From contig JAEWMQ010000095.1 in assembly GCA_023393125.1 (NCBI GenBank), forward strand, positions 62,001 through 126,000: a DNA stretch of 64,000 bases, read 5' to 3'. Both the position numbers and the translations under genes were made by a program. The notes beneath the pieces are model-generated. The model saw only the letters and a list, made by a program, of their open reading frames with translations. It made no database searches and was not told where the DNA came from. The stretch comes from Bacillota bacterium (GTDB lineage Bacteria > Bacillota > Clostridia > Lachnospirales > Cellulosilyticaceae). This document shows positions 8,721 through 16,855 of the stretch, piece by piece. How positions within the stretch are numbered: position 1 is the stretch's first letter; the number at the start of each line of letters is the position of its first letter.

Positions 8721-10934
8721 ATGATAGATATTGATTATGAGTTAAATAATATAATAATTAAATATAATTTACATATGCATAATAAGAGATTTGAAAATTA
8801 TATTTTAGCGAAACAGTTGATCAATCAATTAATATCACACTACTTAAAAAGTAATAAAGTTCTATTAGTTAGCACAGATGAAACAGATTTTAAATTCGTT
8901 AGACAAGATATAAAAGATGACGAAAGTGTATCTATAATTCAAGTAAATATAGATGATAAGAATAATATTGAAGAACTTAGTTTAGTAGATGATTCCTTTA
9001 TAATTATTATATCTTATAAATGGTATCGTGAACTTTTAAATGAATTATACTTGAGAAATATATCCGCGATTGCTTTGTATGAATATTTTACATTAAATGG
9101 TTTAGAACTAGATTATGAATATTATGATATCTTTGGAGGGATGCATCATATAAATTCAACTGGAGAAAAAAGTAGCGACTTTATACATTTTAATATATAT
9201 AACACTATTTTTTATGATAAAAAAGCATTAAAAATTACAGATAATATGAAACTAAAAGAAATCTACATGCAGAAAATAATTTTTGACTATTTATATTGTA
9301 GAGATTTTATTAGTGTAGAAGAATATATTGATCAGTATATAAGTAATAAATATACTATGTATGAAGATTATAAAAACGCTTGGTATGAAATAAATATGTT
9401 AATCTATAAAATAAAACATTCAATTTCCCAGAGAAAAAATAAGGATATAATTATGTTTTGGCTAGATGCCTTAGAATATGGCGAACATAAAGATATGACA
9501 TTTTTAAATAATATCTATAAAAATACATTAATTTTTGAAAACGCATATACAGTAACACCTTATACACATTCAACTATAAAAACGATTTTTTGTTCAAAAA
9601 AAGTAGTAGATGATAGGTCATTTAAAATTCCATGCGTTACTGCCAAGAATAGTCCTCTTATTAGTAGTCTTAAAGAAAAAGATATTAGATTTAAATATTA
9701 TGGATATTCTAATCAATTCGGAAAAGATTTGAAATCGAGATATGTTATTACTAGATCTACGCCAGCTTCGAAAATTTATTGGAATATGTTAAATGACATA
9801 ATTAATACAAAAGAAACGACATTTAATTTATTGCATGAAGTATATGAGACTCATTTTCCATTTGTTAGTGGAAATATCGATACTGATAGATTGATTTGGA
9901 AAGATGCTATGCTAGGGGATGAACCTGTTTCAATAAATGATCAACAACTGATGAGCAGAAATTATATAGATAAACAACTGGAATTTTATTCTTCACTATT
10001 ACCAAAGAATGCAATTAAAATCTATATGAGTGATCATGGACATACAAAATATGGGAAATTTCATACAGTACTTAAAGTTCAACATAGAAAGTACAAGAGT
10101 AAACAATATAAAGAATTATTTAGTTATATTGATTTTAATAGGTTGATCGAGAAATTGATAGATTATGATAATCAATCATTTAGTGATTTATTTAGAAAAT
10201 ATGTGCAAATACAAGACATTGATTATTATTTTGAAAAAGCTATCAAAGCAGCAATACAAAAGGATGCTTTTGACTGTGACACTCTTTTTGGATATCGCGG
10301 AGTAATTACTAGTTTACATACATATATACGCTATAATCATGGTGAAGAAGTTTATTTTAATAACGAAAACAATAGTCAAAAAATAACTTTAGAAATGATT
10401 GATTATTTAAGAGAACTTACAGGTGAATACCGTATTAATATTAAAGAAGAAGAAAAATTCAAGTATACTTTGTATTCGTATAAAGTATTAGAAAATTACA
10501 TGAAAAGAAATAGTGAATTTGAAAATAATAAGAAGCGCATAATCAATGATTTATTTTCCAAATTAGATAAAAAGCACAACCTTGCAATTCGTATGGGCGG
10601 TGAGCATACATTGAAACTGTTTTGGGCTCTTAACTGGGAAAATAAAAAAAAGATTAATTACATTATCGATACAGACGTAAATTGTATAGCAAGTAGACTA
10701 GGAATACGTGTTGTACATCCTAGTGAAATTAATAAATATCCTATAGATACTATTGTAATTTCATCTTTCAAATATAGAAATGAAATGAAGAATGAATTAA
10801 ATATAAATAATGATCAGTATTTAGTTGTTGATTTGTATGACTATATGGAAAAAAGTGATGTATACTGTAATAAGGCATTTTATTTATATGAAATTAATAA
10901 AGAAGATATTGATATTAATTTTCCTGTTATATAA
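8721..10934 (+). CDS. Sulfatase/alkaline-phosphatase superfamily protein with C-terminal Rossmann-like module
   Basis: 737 residues. The N-terminal ~235 residues are of unknown fold. Residues ~240-450 show the metal-hydrolase/transferase layout of the sulfatase superfamily: IIMFWLDAL at ~242-250 with a metal-binding Asp, TVTPYTHST near 276-285 with a candidate nucleophile Thr, and MSDHGH near 436-441 with the Asp-His metal pair. LTA synthases and phosphoethanolamine transferases use this fold, but those are membrane-anchored; no signal peptide or TM helix is seen here. The last ~120 residues resemble the module of its neighbours (LAIRMGGEHTLK, YIIDTDVN). It may be a cytosolic phospho-substituent transferase or hydrolase. 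The exact nucleophile is uncertain. Confidence 0.65.
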   Translation: MIDIDYELNNIIIKYNLHMHNKRFENYILAKQLINQLISHYLKSNKVLLVSTDETDFKFVRQDIKDDESVSIIQVNIDDKNNIEELSLVDDSFIIIISYKWYRELLNELYLRNISAIALYEYFTLNGLELDYEYYDIFGGMHHINSTGEKSSDFIHFNIYNTIFYDKKALKITDNMKLKEIYMQKIIFDYLYCRDFISVEEYIDQYISNKYTMYEDYKNAWYEINMLIYKIKHSISQRKNKDIIMFWLDALEYGEHKDMTFLNNIYKNTLIFENAYTVTPYTHSTIKTIFCSKKVVDDRSFKIPCVTAKNSPLISSLKEKDIRFKYYGYSNQFGKDLKSRYVITRSTPASKIYWNMLNDIINTKETTFNLLHEVYETHFPFVSGNIDTDRLIWKDAMLGDEPVSINDQQLMSRNYIDKQLEFYSSLLPKNAIKIYMSDHGHTKYGKFHTVLKVQHRKYKSKQYKELFSYIDFNRLIEKLIDYDNQSFSDLFRKYVQIQDIDYYFEKAIKAAIQKDAFDCDTLFGYRGVITSLHTYIRYNHGEEVYFNNENNSQKITLEMIDYLRELTGEYRINIKEEEKFKYTLYSYKVLENYMKRNSEFENNKKRIINDLFSKLDKKHNLAIRMGGEHTLKLFWALNWENKKKINYIIDTDVNCIASRLGIRVVHPSEINKYPIDTIVISSFKYRNEMKNELNINNDQYLVVDLYDYMEKSDVYCNKAFYLYEINKEDIDINFPVI

Positions 10935-11053
10935 TGAAAAGATATTTCTTATAGGATATATAGAGCAGAGAAATTGTTTATAAATGATAATTACTTGAGA
11001 TAAAAATATTATTATAATTGATGGTTTGATAATATCAACAAAGGAGAAATATT

Positions 11054-12211
11054 ATGCACAATGTTTACTGGATAACAGGGCTTTCAGGTGCTGGAAAAAC
11101 AACAATTGGAAAATCCTTATATAAAAAGCTAAAATCAAGAAATGATGGTGTAGTATTTCTTGATGGGGATATTCTTAGGGATGTTTTTGGAAATAGCCAT
11201 GGCTATTCTGTTGAAGAGAGAAAAAGTCTTGCAATGACTTATTCTCGCATGTGTAAGATGCTAGTAGAACAAGGGCTTACTGTTATCTGTTGCACAATAT
11301 CAATGTTTCATGAAGTTAGAAGTTGGAATAGGAAAAATATCCCTAATTATATTGAAGTATATTTAAGAGTCTCACTTTCTGTATTAAAGGAAAGAGACCA
11401 AAAAGGATTATACAGTGATATAGAACAAGGAAATATTTTTGACTTGGTCGGTATTGATATTAAGATGGAAGAACCAGAATCACCAGATATTGTTATTGAT
11501 AATGATGGAGGATTTTCAATTAATGAGTGTATAAATATGATAACAGAGTATAAAAAAGATGATGATTTTCAGAAAGACAAGCAATATTGGGATAACTATT
11601 ATAGTAAAAATCCTCCTATTAATTATCCTTCTAAATTTGCAGAAGATATTATTTCATATCTAGATAAAGGTAAAAGTATTGTGGATTTAGGTTGTGGAAA
11701 TGGTAGGGATAGCCTACATTTTATGAATAATGGCCTTTATGTAATTGGTGTTGATGGTAGCGAGGCAGCAATATATAATTTAAAAATGAAACATGGGTAT
11801 AATAACAACATAAATTTTGTATGTGGAGACTTTGTGCATTCGGGGTCTATTTATAACAAAAAATATAGCTATTTTTATAGCAGATTTTCACTGCATGCGA
11901 TTAACGATGAGAAACAACATATTTTACTTGAAAATATTTATAAACATCTTGAAGAAGGTGGATATTTATTTATAGAGGTGCGCAGTATACGTGATGATAT
12001 ATATGGAAAAGGTAAAGAGGTTGGCCGTAATGCATTTATATTCAATGAGCATTATAGACGGTTTATTGTAAAGGAAGAACTAGTATCAGAACTTAACAAG
12101 CTAGGATTTAACATTATCCTTGCGGAAGAAAAAAAAGGATTTGCTCCGTTTAATAACGAAGATCCTATTGTATTACGAGTTATTGCTAAAAAAGAAAAGT
12201 CTTTAATATAG
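11054..12211 (+). CDS. APS-kinase-like / SAM methyltransferase fusion
   Basis: 385 residues, SD AAGGAGAAA. Residues 1-~165 are an adenylylsulfate-kinase-family P-loop domain: Walker A GLSGAGKTT at 9-17, FLDGDILRD, then YSRMCKMLVEQG. Residues ~175-385 are a class I methyltransferase with motif I VDLGCGNGRD near 210 and GDFVHSG. No ATP sulfurylase gene is nearby, so a role in sulfate activation is not supported. In Campylobacter a CysC-like capsule enzyme phosphorylates a CDP-phosphoramidate, so a kinase acting on a CDP-linked or sugar intermediate is a reasonable alternative. The methyltransferase half could add a capping O-methyl. A 119-nt gap precedes it, and it may start a sub-operon. Confidence 0.78.
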   Translation: MHNVYWITGLSGAGKTTIGKSLYKKLKSRNDGVVFLDGDILRDVFGNSHGYSVEERKSLAMTYSRMCKMLVEQGLTVICCTISMFHEVRSWNRKNIPNYIEVYLRVSLSVLKERDQKGLYSDIEQGNIFDLVGIDIKMEEPESPDIVIDNDGGFSINECINMITEYKKDDDFQKDKQYWDNYYSKNPPINYPSKFAEDIISYLDKGKSIVDLGCGNGRDSLHFMNNGLYVIGVDGSEAAIYNLKMKHGYNNNINFVCGDFVHSGSIYNKKYSYFYSRFSLHAINDEKQHILLENIYKHLEEGGYLFIEVRSIRDDIYGKGKEVGRNAFIFNEHYRRFIVKEELVSELNKLGFNIILAEEKKGFAPFNNEDPIVLRVIAKKEKSLI

Positions 12212-12261
12212 AAAGTACATAAGTATCTTAAAAAAATATAACAAAGAGAGGAGAATATATT

Positions 12262-13275
12262 ATGTTTAAAGGTAAAACACTCATGATTACAGGCGGAACA
12301 GGGTCCTTTGGAAATGCTGTTTTAAAACGCTTTTTAGATACAGATATCAAAGAAATCCGTATTTTCTCTAGAGATGAGAAAAAACAAGATGATATGAGAA
12401 AGCAATATAACAGCTCTAAATTAAAGTTTTACATTGGAGATGTAAGAGATATAAATAGTGTGCAAGATGCTATGCATGGAGTGGATTACATATTTAATGC
12501 GGCAGCATTAAAGCAAGTGCCTTCTTGTGAGTTCTTTCCTATGGAGGCGGTAAAGACTAATATTATAGGAATGGATAATGTATTAACTGCAGCTATTCGT
12601 GAGGGTGTTAAAAAGGTTATTTGTTTATCTACTGATAAAGCAGCTTATCCTATTAATGCTATGGGCATTAGTAAGGCCATGATGGAAAGAGTGTTTGTAG
12701 CAAAATCTAGAACAACATCTACAACTATGATTTGTGGTACACGATATGGAAATGTTATGTGTTCAAGAGGGTCAGTTATTCCGCTTTTTGTGGAGCAAAT
12801 AAAAGCGGGTAAGCCTATAACTATAACAGATCCGAATATGACGCGTTTCATTATGAGTTTAGAAGAAGCAGTAGAACTAGTTTTATTTGCTTTTAAGGAA
12901 GGGCAAGCTGGGGATATCATGGTTCAGAAAGCTCCTGCATGTACCATAGGGGTATTAGCACAAGCGATTAAAGAAATCTTTGATGCAGATAATGAAATTC
13001 ACTATATTGGTATTAGACATGGAGAAAAGACATACGAAACATTACTTACCAAAGAGGAGTGCTTACATGCATATGATTTAGGCAATTTCTATCGTGTACC
13101 TTCTGATAATAGGGATCTAAATTATGAGCAATATTTCGAAGAAGGGAAAACAGATGAACCTAAATTAAGTGAATTCAATTCTAATAATACGCAGATATTA
13201 GATGTGGAGCAAGTAAAGGAAATATTATTGAAGTTAGATTACATACAAGAGCAATTAAAAGATAGAGAGAATTAG
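12262..13275 (+). CDS. UDP-GlcNAc 4,6-dehydratase/5-epimerase (CapE/FnlA-like)
   Basis: 337 residues. An extended SDR of the inverting UDP-HexNAc 4,6-dehydratase group: NAD-binding TGGTGSFG at 9-16, FSRDEKKQDDMR, AALKQVPSCEF, and LSTDKAAYPINAMG near 121-134 in place of a plain YxxxK layout. The group removes water from UDP-GlcNAc to give a 4-keto-6-deoxy sugar, with C5 inversion in the CapE/FnlA branch that leads to FucNAc-type sugars. SD GAGAGGAG. FnlA is normally followed by a FnlB/CapF reductase and FnlC/CapG. Here the epimerase lies 12 kb upstream and no CapF-like gene is in the window. PseB is a more distant alternative. Confidence 0.88.
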   Translation: MFKGKTLMITGGTGSFGNAVLKRFLDTDIKEIRIFSRDEKKQDDMRKQYNSSKLKFYIGDVRDINSVQDAMHGVDYIFNAAALKQVPSCEFFPMEAVKTNIIGMDNVLTAAIREGVKKVICLSTDKAAYPINAMGISKAMMERVFVAKSRTTSTTMICGTRYGNVMCSRGSVIPLFVEQIKAGKPITITDPNMTRFIMSLEEAVELVLFAFKEGQAGDIMVQKAPACTIGVLAQAIKEIFDADNEIHYIGIRHGEKTYETLLTKEECLHAYDLGNFYRVPSDNRDLNYEQYFEEGKTDEPKLSEFNSNNTQILDVEQVKEILLKLDYIQEQLKDREN

Positions 13276-13288
13276 AGAGGGAGATTAG

Positions 13289-13999
13289 ATGAATATAGCA
13301 CTCATTATCGCAGGTGGCAGTGGCGCTAGAATGAATCAAGATATACCCAAGCAGTTTTTAAATGTTAATGACAAGCCGGTTATTATTTTTACCTTAGAGG
13401 CATTTCAGAAACATGAAGAAATTGATGCTATAGCTGTTGTATGCATTGACGGATGGGAAAAGGTTTTAGAGGCATATGCTAAACAATTTGGTATTAACAA
13501 ATTAAAGTACATTGTTAGGGGCGGAGATTGTGGACAAGCTTCTATAAGAAATGGTCTTTATAAACTCGAAGAAGAATATAGTTCCAAGGATTTGGTAATT
13601 ATTCATGATGCTATACGGCCATTGGTTTCTAAGGAAATTATTTCTGATTGCATTGCAAAGACCAAAGAACATGGTTCGGCTATTGCAGCTATTCCTTGTG
13701 CAGAGGCGATGTTAGAGTCTGAAAATCAGATATCATCTCGAAGTAGCTATCCTAGAGAACAATTAAAAAGAACCCAAACACCGCAAGGTTTTCAATTAGG
13801 ACACATTTGCGATATTCATAGAAAAGCACTCGATATAGGTATTACAGAATCGGTTGCATCATGTACTTTAATGATTGAGATGGGGGAAGAGGTATACTTT
13901 TCTTTAGGTTCAGAGAAGAATATTAAATTAACTACAGTAGAAGATATTGATATTTTCAAAGCATTACTTCAGGCTAGAACTGCAGAGTGGTTAAAGTAA
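13289..13999 (+). CDS. IspD/TarI-family cytidylyltransferase, probably for a CDP-pentulose or CDP-polyol
   Basis: 236 residues with the IspD/TarI nucleotidyltransferase fold: IIAGGSGARM at 7-16 for CTP binding, IPKQF, VRGGDCGQASIRNGL, and IHDAIRPLV with the metal-binding Asp. IspD makes CDP-methylerythritol, TarI makes CDP-ribitol and pneumococcal Abp1 makes CDP-xylulose; the fold alone does not separate them. Location 14 nt after the dehydratase and 14 nt before an SDR in a glycan operon argues against a housekeeping isoprenoid role. The AraD-like gene two places downstream makes D-xylulose 5-phosphate an attractive substrate. That assignment is inference. SD GAGAGGGAG. Confidence 0.82.
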   Translation: MNIALIIAGGSGARMNQDIPKQFLNVNDKPVIIFTLEAFQKHEEIDAIAVVCIDGWEKVLEAYAKQFGINKLKYIVRGGDCGQASIRNGLYKLEEEYSSKDLVIIHDAIRPLVSKEIISDCIAKTKEHGSAIAAIPCAEAMLESENQISSRSSYPREQLKRTQTPQGFQLGHICDIHRKALDIGITESVASCTLMIEMGEEVYFSLGSEKNIKLTTVEDIDIFKALLQARTAEWLK

Positions 14000-14012
14000 G
14001 GAGTGGAAGGTA

Positions 14013-15059
14013 ATGAGTCTATACAATGATTATTACAGAGAAGACCTTAAAGGAGCTATACAAAATACATGTGATTTTTATGAACTAAAAGAAAAAAAGA
14101 TACTAATAACAGGAGCTACGGGGCTTATTGGTTCATTTATAATAGATATGCTACTATATGCGAATGAATACTATGATATGAATATCAGCATTTTTGCTAT
14201 GGGGCGCAGTCTATCAAGATTAAAAGAAAGGTTTAATAATGATGATACTAATCCTTTTTTATGCTTTATAGAACATGATATTAACAATGAAATAGTAATG
14301 GATGAATTTATTGATTATATTATTCATGCGGCAGGAAATGCATATCCAGCAGCCTTTTCACAAGATCCAATAGGAACTGTTATGGGAAGCATTCTTGGAA
14401 CTCAACATTTATTAGAATATGCCAAAGCACATATGGTGAGCCGATTTTTGTTTGTTTCTTCAGGAGAAGTTTATGGACAAGGGCAAGGAGAAGAACAAGC
14501 GTTTAAGGAAGATTTTATAGGTGGAGTAGATTCAATGAAAGTGAGGTCTTGCTATCCATTAGGAAAACAAGTAGCCGAAAATTTGTGTATAGCTTATCAT
14601 GAACGCTATAAGCTCCAAACAATTATAGTTAGGCCTTGTCATATTTATGGGCCGAATATAACAGATTCAGATAACAGGGCAACAGCAGAATTTATTAGAT
14701 TAGGTATATCAGAAGAAAATATCATAATGAAAAGTGAAGGTAGGCAAGTACGGTCTTATTGCTATATAGGGGATTGTGCATCTGCCATACTAACAATACT
14801 GTTAAAAGGCAAAACAGGTGAAGTTTATAATATTGCACATAAGGAGGCAAAATGCAGTATTAAGGAATTTGCTATGGAAGTGGCCAGCGTGGTTAATAAA
14901 GCTATTATTTATGATGAGATGAATGTCCAAGAAAAAATGGAACAAACACCAATAACGAGAGCTGTACTAGATACAACTAAGTTACAAACTTTGGGATGGA
15001 ATGGAAGATTTAATATAAAACAAGGTATTGAGAATACCATTAAGATTTTATCAAATTAA
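14013..15059 (+). CDS. Extended SDR (NAD-dependent epimerase/reductase), Abp2-like candidate
   Basis: 348 residues. NAD(P)-binding TGATGLIGS at 33-41, HAAGNAYP and the catalytic pair Y181-K185 (YPLGK) preceded by the SSGEVYGQ segment, then the sugar-nucleotide-binding VRPCHIYGP. This is the UDP-glucose epimerase-like SDR family. Directly after the IspD-family gene it occupies the position expected for an Abp2-type CDP-xylulose reductase, giving CDP-arabinitol. A UDP-sugar epimerase or dehydratase is an equally valid family-level call. Start ATG with SD AAGGAG; 13-nt gap from the upstream stop, same operon. Confidence 0.8.
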   Translation: MSLYNDYYREDLKGAIQNTCDFYELKEKKILITGATGLIGSFIIDMLLYANEYYDMNISIFAMGRSLSRLKERFNNDDTNPFLCFIEHDINNEIVMDEFIDYIIHAAGNAYPAAFSQDPIGTVMGSILGTQHLLEYAKAHMVSRFLFVSSGEVYGQGQGEEQAFKEDFIGGVDSMKVRSCYPLGKQVAENLCIAYHERYKLQTIIVRPCHIYGPNITDSDNRATAEFIRLGISEENIIMKSEGRQVRSYCYIGDCASAILTILLKGKTGEVYNIAHKEAKCSIKEFAMEVASVVNKAIIYDEMNVQEKMEQTPITRAVLDTTKLQTLGWNGRFNIKQGIENTIKILSN

Positions 15060-15086
15060 GCACTATATAAAACAAGGAGGGAGAGA

Positions 15087-15803
15087 ATGTTTGAACAGCT
15101 AAAAAAGCAAGCATATGAGGCAAACATAAAGCTTTTTAAGAGTAGTTTAGTGATGTTAACATGGGGAAATGTAAGTGTAATAGATCGCAAGTTAGGATAC
15201 TTAGCAATTAAACCAAGTGGAGTAGAGTACCATCTGTTAGAACCGCGGGATATGGTAATTGTAGATTTGGAAGGAAATAAAATTTCAGGAGAATTAAATC
15301 CTTCATCAGATACGGCTACTCATATTGAATTATATAAAGCGTTCGATAAGATAGGAAGTGTTGTACATACACATTCATCATGGGCGACGTCATGGGCTCA
15401 AGCTGAAAGACCTATACCATGTTATGGAACTACACATGCAGATTATTTTTATGGAGAAATTCCCTGTACAAATAGGTTACAAAAGCAAGAAATACAGGAG
15501 TGCTATGAAAAGAATACAGGATTAGGAATTGTAAATTGCTTTAAAAATAAAGATCCAATGAACACACCAGGGGTATTATGTGCTAATCATGGAGTATTTA
15601 CTTGGGGAATTAATGCAATGGATGCTGTTGAACATGCCATCGTGTTAGAAGAAGTAGCTAAAATGGCATATCATACAGAGATATTAAAGCCTAATAACGA
15701 GTATTTAAGTATGGAAATTCAAGATAAGCACTTTTATAGAAAACATGGAAAAGAAGCTTATTATGGACAAGATAATATATCTAAAAGAGGAATATGCTTA
15801 TGA
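15087..15803 (+). CDS. L-ribulose-5-phosphate 4-epimerase-like class II aldolase (AraD/UlaF family)
   Basis: 238 residues, close to the ~231 of AraD. It follows AraD closely by eye: TWGNVS near 26, IKPSGVEY, SSDTATH, the zinc-binding VHTHSS with H94 and H96, TTHADYFYG, and a third ligand at H168 in NHGVFTWG. AraD interconverts L-ribulose 5-phosphate and D-xylulose 5-phosphate through a retro-aldol step. No araA or araB is near, so arabinose catabolism is unlikely to be the role. In this operon it could supply xylulose 5-phosphate to the cytidylyltransferase. The next gene starts within its stop (ATGA). Confidence 0.88.
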   Translation: MFEQLKKQAYEANIKLFKSSLVMLTWGNVSVIDRKLGYLAIKPSGVEYHLLEPRDMVIVDLEGNKISGELNPSSDTATHIELYKAFDKIGSVVHTHSSWATSWAQAERPIPCYGTTHADYFYGEIPCTNRLQKQEIQECYEKNTGLGIVNCFKNKDPMNTPGVLCANHGVFTWGINAMDAVEHAIVLEEVAKMAYHTEILKPNNEYLSMEIQDKHFYRKHGKEAYYGQDNISKRGICL

Positions 15804-16555
15804 AAAAAAGAATAAAGGGCGCACAAATTGACATTGAATATACAGATACGTTAGACTTCTTTGAAAATCATGGGAAAGATGGCGTAAAGCATAGATATAA
15901 CTATGTATTATTCCAAGATAATAACCCAGAGGTTGCTATAAATAGAGATGCATTTGAAAAAAAGAAGATTTGTGAACAAATAGCATTAACATCGGGCTCT
16001 AGAGTGTTGGATATTGGGTGTGGTATAGGAAGATGGGGAGAAACACTTTTAAGTTTAGGCCTAAATTATATTGGAGTTGACTATAGTAAGAGATTATTAG
16101 AGGTAGCGGAAGATAACCTAAAAAACTTTGGAGAGAGTTATCAATTAATACAAAGTTCATTTCAAGAGCTTTCGGCAGCATTAGAGGTACATTATATTGC
16201 AGATAAGTTTGAATATATTTTTATAAATGGGGTATTAATGTATATTAATGATAAAGATTTAAGGAATTGCTTAAAACAACTTATCCCACTTATGGCAGAG
16301 AAGTGTACTATTTATATAAAGGAATCAATTGCAGTAAAAGAAAGGCTTACACTTAATCAATTTTTTTCTGAGGATTTAAGCGCTAGCTATACAGCTATTT
16401 ATAGAGATAAAGATATTTATAATGTAATAATAGATGATGAGCTTGTTAAGAAAAGCAACTTAAAGATGAGAATACAAGGAGATGTATTTGATACAGAACT
16501 TAAAAATAGAATAGAGACTAAAGACTATTATTGGATTCTTTCTACGGAAGAGTAA
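15800..16555 (+). CDS. Class I SAM-dependent methyltransferase
   Basis: 251 residues when started at ATG 15800, which overlaps the upstream TGA as ATGA and lies 9 nt from GAGG; an ATG at 15794 is in frame but too close to the SD. Motif I is VLDIGCGIGRWGE near residue 73, followed by GVDYSKRLL and a FINGVLMYI segment typical of small-molecule methyltransferases. As the last intact gene of the glycan operon it may add a methyl cap to a terminal sugar or polyol, but the substrate is unknown. The fused methyltransferase at 11054 is a second, non-identical copy of the fold. Confidence 0.82.
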   Translation: MKKRIKGAQIDIEYTDTLDFFENHGKDGVKHRYNYVLFQDNNPEVAINRDAFEKKKICEQIALTSGSRVLDIGCGIGRWGETLLSLGLNYIGVDYSKRLLEVAEDNLKNFGESYQLIQSSFQELSAALEVHYIADKFEYIFINGVLMYINDKDLRNCLKQLIPLMAEKCTIYIKESIAVKERLTLNQFFSEDLSASYTAIYRDKDIYNVIIDDELVKKSNLKMRIQGDVFDTELKNRIETKDYYWILSTEE

Positions 16556-16557
16556 GA

Positions 16558-16743
16558 TGGTGGATAATAAAAGAAGATTATATATAGCCCAAATAGGGAG
16601 TATTTAGCGGGATTATGATTATAAAGGTTAGAAGCTATATTTAGTTTTCTTACAGAAGAAGATTTAGTAAGAAAGTTGCTAATCAAGTAATGGAGGCTTA
16701 TAAAAGTAATAAATTAAAACCTAAATTTTACAAAAAAATCTAA
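16558..16743 (+). pseudogene. Decayed C-terminal fragment of a glycan-locus gene
   Basis: The 186 bases after the methyltransferase can be read as protein-like sequence broken by stops and a frame change. One frame gives FLTEEDLVRK, and after a one-base shift another continues VANQVMEAYKSNK and KPKFYKKI up to a TAA at 16741. Upstream of this a further stretch (RRLYIAQIGSI) ends in a stop and resumes. There is no usable start. This looks like the eroded tail of a former operon gene, but it is short and could be chance. No family is assigned. Confidence 0.4.
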
Positions 16744-16753
16744 AACAATAAAC

Positions 16754-16783
16754 TTGACGACCTATTTATTATTATGGTATATT
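16754..16783 (+). promoter_or_regulatory. Promoter for rpmG-secE-nusG
   Basis: TTGACG, an 18-bp spacer, and TATATT. It lies about 70 bp before the rpmG start. Its spacer contains one arm of the terminator hairpin described at 16759-16812. Confidence 0.7.
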
Positions 16784-16812
16784 TAGTTTGTACCTAAATA
16801 GGTCTTTTTTTT
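16759..16812 (+). terminator. Terminator-like hairpin at the end of the glycan operon
   Basis: A 10-bp perfect inverted repeat (gacctattta and taaataggtc) separated by 26 nt and followed by eight T. It overlaps the rpmG promoter. Transcripts starting at that promoter contain only the second arm, so the hairpin would stop read-through from upstream but not the new transcript. Confidence 0.6.
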
Positions 16813-16855
16813 ATGGCAATTTTTAAAAGAGATTTACTCAAGTGGAGGTGTCAAC

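Noticed and set aside
11054..11560. True APS kinase for sulfate assimilation
   Set aside because: No ATP sulfurylase partner, and the domain is fused to a methyltransferase within a glycan operon.
13289..13999. Housekeeping ispD
   Set aside because: The fold is shared, but the gene lies inside a glycan operon beside an SDR and an AraD-like gene and not next to ispF; the polyol/pentulose role is preferred, though not proven.
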